The position numbers and the translations under genes are program-made. The notes beneath the pieces are model-generated. The model was not told the origin of the DNA. It searched no databases and saw nothing but the letters and a program-made list of their open reading frames with translations. DNA of 8,721 bases from DATAQC01 sp046263055 (GTDB lineage Bacteria > Actinomycetota > Acidimicrobiia > Acidimicrobiales > AC-14), in the NCBI GenBank assembly GCA_046263055.1, contig JBHELO010000020.1:1-8721 (forward strand), written 5' to 3'. Of the stretch, positions 5,373 through 8,721 are shown in pieces. Every line of letters begins with the position of its first letter. The first letter of the stretch is position 1.

Positions 5373-6167
5373 TCACCGGTCGAACGACACGGTGGTGCCT
5401 TCGGCGGCGGCCACGACCTCGTCCACGCCCAGGCGCTCGGCGGTGCGACGGGTGCCCGCCACCAGGCGGTCGACGGCGTCGTCGGCGGACGAGGGCGCCA
5501 GCGCGCACAGGGCGAGGAGCCGGGCCCCCGCCTCCCGGGCGGCCAGCACCGCGTGCTCGGCGGTGGCCGCGTCGTCGGCGCCGGCGCCGACGACCGCCCC
5601 GGCCACGAACAGGTCGGCGCCGTCGGCCAGCTCCAGCACCTCGGAGGCCACCCGGTCGGGGGCGGCGAGAGCCGGGGCGGCATTGACGTAGGCCACCGAC
5701 ACCCCGTCCCACTCCACCCGGTAGCCGTTGGCCGGGCCGACGTCGCCCTCGGCCGGAGCCAGCGTCCGGACCGTGACCTTGGCGTCGCCCACCGCCAGCT
5801 CCTCGTCCTCCACAGTCACGGTGCGCAGGCTCGGCCCGGTCCTGCCCGCGGCGAGGGCGTCGGCCAGGCGTCCGGCGGCGGGCCGGGGGCCGTACAGCTC
5901 CAGGTCGGCGCCCGGCCCCAACCCGCCCAGGCCGGCCACCGACGGGCCGGGCGCCCGGGTCACGAGGGCACAGGCGGCCAGGGGAAGGCCGGCGGTAAGG
6001 GTGGTGGCGGCCCAGCGGGCGGCGCCGGTGCCCAGGTCCAAGAGGATGGTGCCGCCCTTCGGCACCTCCACGGCGACGCAAGTGGTGTGGCTGCCGTAGC
6101 GCTCCCCGCGCCGCCCGACGGGGGGACCCCCGGCCGCCCGCACGCCGTGGAAGGTCACGTTCACCAC
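5373..6167 (-). CDS. Metallo-beta-lactamase-fold protein lacking all metal ligands (pseudoenzyme, 264 aa)
   Basis: The start VTFHGVRAAGGPPVGRRGERYGSHTTCVAVEV followed by GGTILLDLGTGAARW (38-52) matches the subgroup of MBL-fold hydrolases that begin 'F.GVRGS.P......RYGGNTSCVEV' and contain 'LDAGTG'. At the place of the HxHxDH zinc motif, the sequence is LVTRAPGPSVAGL: Arg71, Pro73, Pro75 and Ser76 replace His, His, Asp and His. The later ligands are gone too: 'YATDTE' is YVNAAP (160-165), 'GHST' is DAAT (199-202), and 'FHHDP' is CALAP (221-225). The spacing and GYRVEWDGVSVAY are kept, so the fold is probably intact while metal-dependent hydrolysis is not. A structural or ligand-binding role is inferred. 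The GTG at 6165-6167 is supported by TAGCCT seven bases upstream. It is the likely first gene of a unit with the flavin reductase and cupin. Confidence 0.82.
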   Translation of the reverse strand: MVNVTFHGVRAAGGPPVGRRGERYGSHTTCVAVEVPKGGTILLDLGTGAARWAATTLTAGLPLAACALVTRAPGPSVAGLGGLGPGADLELYGPRPAAGRLADALAAGRTGPSLRTVTVEDEELAVGDAKVTVRTLAPAEGDVGPANGYRVEWDGVSVAYVNAAPALAAPDRVASEVLELADGADLFVAGAVVGAGADDAATAEHAVLAAREAGARLLALCALAPSSADDAVDRLVAGTRRTAERLGVDEVVAAAEGTTVSFDR

Positions 6168-6174
6168 GGCCCTG

Positions 6175-6180
6175 AGGCTA
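6175..6180 (-). promoter_or_regulatory. Leaderless -10 element for the MBL-fold/flavin reductase/cupin unit
   Basis: The minus strand reads TAGCCT at 6180-6175, then seven bases, then the GTG start at 6167. No Shine-Dalgarno sequence is present. Confidence 0.5.
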
Positions 6181-6379
6181 GGAGCCCGCCGATCGATGGG
6201 TCGACCGCGTGGCGGCCGACGACGGCCCGAATACCCAGGGCGCCGACCAGCGCCGCCACCGCGGCCGGCGGCTAGCCGGGACGGGACCGCTCGTAGGACG
6301 CCGCGGAGGAGTGGAAACCCAGGACGGCGGGGGGCACCCTCACCGCCGGCGATGCTACGGCCCGGCGCGCCGGAGGTGC
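6181..6379. other. Divergent intergenic region
   Basis: This GC-rich spacer lies between the MBL-fold gene and the methyltransferase. A frame open across it on the plus strand is Arg-rich and shows no family motif or ribosome binding site, so I do not call a gene. It holds short palindromes near the minus-strand promoter (ATCGAT, GTCGAC at about 6192-6212), but nothing else that I can support. Confidence 0.5.
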
Positions 6380-6394
6380 GGTGGTCCCGCCACC
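6380..6394. promoter_or_regulatory. Inverted repeat abutting the methyltransferase -10 element
   Basis: GGTGG (6380-6384) and CCACC (6390-6394) are 5-base arms around a 5-base centre, ending directly against the TATGGT hexamer. It is a possible operator, but short enough to be chance. Confidence 0.3.
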
Positions 6395-6400
6395 TATGGT
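6395..6400 (+). promoter_or_regulatory. Leaderless -10 element for the methyltransferase
   Basis: TATGGT at 6395-6400 is followed by six bases and ATG at 6407. No Shine-Dalgarno sequence lies between them. Confidence 0.6.
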
Positions 6401-6406
6401 CGTCAA

Positions 6407-7093
6407 ATGATCGAGCTCGGCCTGCGCAACGACGTCTACCGCCGGCCCCTCACCACCGCCCTCGACCGCCTCGGGCTCGGGGAGGGGTGGAAGTGCGTGG
6501 ACGTGGGCGCCGGCGGGGGCGACGTGAGCGTGGCCCTGGCCCAGGTCGTGGGGCGCGACGGCCGGGTCTACGCGGTGGACAGCGACCCCCACGCCCGCGA
6601 CCTGGTGGCGGCGGCGGCCGCCTTCTCCAGCCAGATCGTGGCCATCACCCAGTCGGGTGAGGAGCTGCTGCTGCCCGAGGCGGTGGACCTGGCGTTCTGC
6701 CGCTTCCTCCTCATGCACGTGCTCGACCCGTTGGTGGTGGTGCGGCGCATGGGCCAGGCCGTGCGCCCCCGCGGCTGGGTCGTGGCCCAGGAGCCCCTGA
6801 CCTCCGCCGGGCGGGTGGACGGCCGGCCCCTGTCCATGCCCGACGCCCGTCACCCCGACGTCGGGGCCGTGCTCCCGGCCCTCGTGCGCGACGCCGGCCT
6901 CGAGGTGGTGGACGCCTGGGCCGAGGCGCAGGCCGGGGCCGGCCCCGGGCCGGTGCGCGACTACCTCGCCCACCTCACGGGCGTGGACCCCGGCGACGAC
7001 CCCGTCGTCCTCCCGCCCCTCGTGACGGTGGTGGCCCGCCGGCCCCAGTCCGAGCGGCCCCGTCAGTCCTCCACGGTGAGCTGGCGCCAGTAG
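6407..7093 (+). CDS. Class I SAM-dependent methyltransferase (228 aa)
   Basis: Motif I is clear: CVDVGAGGGDVSVALAQVVGRDGRVYAVDSD (30-60). It has the Gly-rich SAM loop at 34-38 and acidic Asp58 at the end of strand 2, which would contact the ribose. A helix-strand region follows, with EAVDLAFCRFLLMHVLDPLVVVRRMGQAVRPRGWVVAQE, corresponding to motifs II-III with 'R/H..LMHV.D' as in UbiE/Tam-like methyltransferases. The acceptor substrate cannot be told from sequence. The ATG at 6407 is favoured because the frame upstream is non-coding in character and because TATGGT lies 6 bases before it. The last 31 bases overlap the end of the glycosyltransferase gene on the other strand, so the two genes share coding sequence tail to tail. 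Confidence 0.9.
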   Translation: MIELGLRNDVYRRPLTTALDRLGLGEGWKCVDVGAGGGDVSVALAQVVGRDGRVYAVDSDPHARDLVAAAAAFSSQIVAITQSGEELLLPEAVDLAFCRFLLMHVLDPLVVVRRMGQAVRPRGWVVAQEPLTSAGRVDGRPLSMPDARHPDVGAVLPALVRDAGLEVVDAWAEAQAGAGPGPVRDYLAHLTGVDPGDDPVVLPPLVTVVARRPQSERPRQSSTVSWRQ

Positions 7094-7788
7094 AACCAGT
7101 AGGTCCGCCAGCGGACGACCCCGGTGGCGGGCAGGCCGATGAGGTGCCAGAACATGCGCCACGTCTCCCGGTAGCCGTGGCGGCGGCCGAACTTCGCCCG
7201 CTTGGTGCGGTGGGTCACGCCCGGGAGGATCCGGGCGGTGGTCGGGAGGCGCCCCTCGGCCACCACTTCGTTGATCATGATCTCGATGGAGTAGCCGCGG
7301 CGCTTGGCGGGGGGGACCGACTCCCAGACCCATCGGGGCACCAGGCGCTCGCCGGTGGTGGGGGCCAGGCGCAGCACCACCGGGTTCCACAACCCGTAGT
7401 CGAACCAGCCCACCGACATGGCCGCCCGACCCTCCAGCCATGGACGGCACAGGTGCTCCAGGTGGCGGGCTGCCAGGCCGACGAGGTCGGCGTCGCAGAA
7501 CAGGAACGCGTCCGCGTCACTGACGGCCACGCCGGTCTCCAGGGCGTGGCCCTTGGAGCCGACAGCCGCGTCGTCGCGGCGCACGACGGTGGCGCCGGCG
7601 GCCGCCGCGGCCGCGGCGGTGCCGTCGGTCGAGCCGTCGTCGACCACGATCACCCGCCGGGTCGACGCGCAGGCGACGCAGGCGCCCACCACCGCAGCCA
7701 CGGTAGGCGCCTCGTTGCGGGCGGGGATGACGGCGTCGATCGTCGGTCCGCGGTCACCGTCGGGGTCGTGTCCTGCCGTCGGTGCCAC
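7063..7788 (-). CDS. Glycosyltransferase family 2 protein (241 aa)
   Basis: A GT-A fold sugar transferase. The N-terminal strand and turn DAVIPARNEAPTVAAVV (18-34), the nucleotide-binding VIVVDDGSTDGTAAAA (46-61), the GSKGHALETG region (77-86) and the metal-binding DxD in FLFCDADLVG (Asp99, Asp101) are all present. Later, GYSIEIMINEVVAEGRLP (165-182) and PGVTHRTKRAKFG (189-201) resemble the acceptor-side region of polyprenyl-phosphate or glucosylglycerate-type GT2 enzymes. The C-terminal stretch is rich in Trp and Tyr, perhaps a membrane-contacting helix; there are no clear transmembrane segments. Donor and acceptor are unknown. Two starts compete: ATG at 7857 (264 aa) adds a Gly/Ala-rich leader unlike the family. 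GTG at 7788 begins just before the conserved strand and has TACGCT exactly 6 bases upstream, so I prefer it. Confidence 0.88.
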   Translation of the reverse strand: MAPTAGHDPDGDRGPTIDAVIPARNEAPTVAAVVGACVACASTRRVIVVDDGSTDGTAAAAAAAGATVVRRDDAAVGSKGHALETGVAVSDADAFLFCDADLVGLAARHLEHLCRPWLEGRAAMSVGWFDYGLWNPVVLRLAPTTGERLVPRWVWESVPPAKRRGYSIEIMINEVVAEGRLPTTARILPGVTHRTKRAKFGRRHGYRETWRMFWHLIGLPATGVVRWRTYWFYWRQLTVED

Positions 7789-7794
7789 CAGTCG

Positions 7795-7800
7795 AGCGTA
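7795..7800 (-). promoter_or_regulatory. Leaderless -10 element for the glycosyltransferase
   Basis: The minus strand reads TACGCT at 7800-7795, then six bases, then GTG at 7788. It is the main argument for the shorter glycosyltransferase start; if the ATG at 7857 is used instead, this is coincidence. Confidence 0.45.
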
Positions 7801-7880
7801 GGTGGGCCCGATGGCGGCGGCGCCCCCGCCACCGATCACCCGATCGCGGGCTTTCATATCGTGTCTTCGGCGCGGATCTT

Positions 7881-7898
7881 CCCGAATCGGGCCACCAT
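7881..7898 (+). promoter_or_regulatory. Palindrome and weak -10 element before the dioxygenase gene
   Basis: CCCGA (7881-7885) and TCGGG (7887-7891) form a near-perfect palindrome around one base. CACCAT at 7893-7898 ends six bases before the ATG at 7905; it keeps the A and final T of TANNNT but not the first T. The G-run touching the ATG is too close to serve as a normal ribosome binding site, so a leaderless start is likely but weakly supported. Confidence 0.35.
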
Positions 7899-7904
7899 GG
7901 GGGG

Positions 7905-8721
7905 ATGAGCGAGCCGACCCCCGCAGTGTTCTTCGGGCACGGCAACCCGATGAACGCTCTCGAGCACAACCGCTACACCGAGGCGTGGCGCGCCTTCGGC
8001 GCGGCCGTGGCCCGGCCCCGGGCACTGCTCGTCGTCTCCGCCCACTGGTACGTGAACGCCAGCGCCGTCACCGCCATGGCGTCGCCCCGCACCATCCACG
8101 ACTTCTACGGCTTCCCCGACGAGCTGTTCGCGGTCGAGTACCCGGCGCCGGGGGACCCCGAGCTGGCCGAGGAGGTGTCCGAGGTGGTCAAGCCCACGTG
8201 GGTCGGCCTCGACCACGACAGCTGGGGCATCGACCACGGCACCTGGTCGGTGCTGGTCCACGCCTTCCCCGAAGCCGACATCCCCGTGGTCCAGCTGTCG
8301 GTCAATGCCACCAAGCCCCTCGACTACCACCTCGACCTGGGGGCCCGGCTGGCCCCGCTGCGGGATCGGGGGGTGCTGGTCGTGGCCTCCGGCAACGTCG
8401 TCCACAACCTTCGCCAGATGAACTGGAGCCGGCCCGACGACGGCGAGGACTGGGCCCAGCGCTTCGACGAGGCCGCTCGGTCGTCGATGACCACGAGCCC
8501 CGGCGACGCCGTGGGCTTGTCGGGACATCGCGACTTCGACCGGGCCGCCCCCACCCCCGACCACTTCATCCCGCTGCTCTACCTGGCCGGCCTGGCCGGC
8601 GCCGCGGGACGGCCGACTGAGGTCCTCGTGGACGGCTATGGCTACGGGTCGCTCTCCATGACCTCGTTGACCCTGGACGCCAAGGCCGGTGGCCCCGCCC
8701 CTGCCGCCGCCCCCGGCGACG
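7905..8721 (+). CDS. Class III extradiol ring-cleavage dioxygenase, DODA/YgiD type (right end off the window)
   Basis: The reading frame begins MSEPTPAVFFGHGNPMNAL and is open for 272 codons to the edge. The four metal-ligand or catalytic histidines of the 4,5-DOPA dioxygenase family are in place: His12 (FGHGNP), His47 (VVSAHWYVN), His167 (ASGNVVHNLRQMNW) and His220 (TPDHFIPLLYLAG). Other family stretches are IHDFYGFPDELFAVEYPAPG (64-83), LDHDSWGIDHGTWSVLVHAFP (102-122) and VVQLSVN (128-134). The C-terminal YGSLSMTSL (247-255) usually lies near the end of the protein, so few residues should be missing beyond the edge; the Ala/Pro-rich tail looks like a species-specific extension. These enzymes open catechol rings next to the hydroxyls with Fe or Zn. 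The natural substrate here is unknown, and no aromatic-degradation genes are adjacent. Confidence 0.93.
   Translation, partial: MSEPTPAVFFGHGNPMNALEHNRYTEAWRAFGAAVARPRALLVVSAHWYVNASAVTAMASPRTIHDFYGFPDELFAVEYPAPGDPELAEEVSEVVKPTWVGLDHDSWGIDHGTWSVLVHAFPEADIPVVQLSVNATKPLDYHLDLGARLAPLRDRGVLVVASGNVVHNLRQMNWSRPDDGEDWAQRFDEAARSSMTTSPGDAVGLSGHRDFDRAAPTPDHFIPLLYLAGLAGAAGRPTEVLVDGYGYGSLSMTSLTLDAKAGGPAPAAAPGD

Noticed and set aside
5373..6167. Calling this gene an active metallo-hydrolase (beta-lactamase, RNase Z or lactonase)
   Set aside because: All expected His/Asp metal ligands are replaced; only the scaffold motifs remain.
4716..6275. Plus-strand open frame of 519 codons opposite the MBL-fold, flavin reductase and cupin genes
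   Set aside because: It is low-complexity Gly/Arg/His-rich and antisense to recognisable flavin reductase and MBL-fold coding sequence.
6272..7450. Minus-strand frame of 392 codons opposite the methyltransferase
   Set aside because: It has no motif, is His/Gly/Pro-rich, and lies opposite a clear SAM-binding motif.

Overview
The window is very GC-rich, with strong third-position G/C bias, frequent GTG starts, short gaps and 4-base stop/start overlaps. Its proteins (tandem PRC-barrel proteins, a DUF4395 plus thioredoxin pair, an SUF-type sufB) fit a high-GC Actinomycetota chromosome. An Acidimicrobiia-like lineage is my guess from general flavour only. I see no mobile element, tRNA, rRNA or CRISPR array. 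The features look chromosomal rather than those of a recently acquired island.

Layout, left to right. (1) Positions 1-737, minus: the N-terminal half of sufB, running off the left edge. (2) Positions 814-2050, minus: a tight three-gene cassette of a 45-residue single-pass membrane protein and two tandem PRC-barrel proteins, joined by two GTGA overlaps. It is preceded by a strong nested stem-loop directly upstream of its ribosome binding site. (3) Positions 2226-3241, minus: a 94-residue half-Rossmann (SDR-like) protein coupled by an ATGA overlap to a class I glutamine amidotransferase-like peptidase C26 hydrolase. (4) Positions 3303-4144, plus: a DUF4395 membrane protein coupled by GTGA to a membrane-anchored thioredoxin-like protein. 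(5) Positions 4184-6167, minus: a metallo-beta-lactamase-fold protein that has lost its metal ligands, a flavin reductase and an RmlC-like cupin, probably one transcription unit. (6) Positions 6407-7093, plus: a SAM-dependent methyltransferase, overlapping tail to tail with (7) 7063-7788, minus: a family 2 glycosyltransferase. (8) Position 7905 to the right edge, plus: a class III extradiol (DODA/YgiD-type) dioxygenase.

Two themes stand out. First, most transcription units that do not begin with a visible ribosome binding site have a TANNNT hexamer ending 6 or 7 bases before the start codon, the signature of leaderless transcription. Downstream genes are mainly attached by 4-base overlaps. 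This pattern also decides several start codons here. Second, several proteins are small or degenerate relatives of enzyme families: the metal-less MBL fold, the half-SDR, and an RmlC-like cupin lacking family-typical Arg and Lys positions.

No single defence or biosynthetic system is evident. The best candidates for undescribed biology are the membrane/PRC-barrel cassette with its structured leader, and the MBL pseudoenzyme/flavin reductase/cupin unit.
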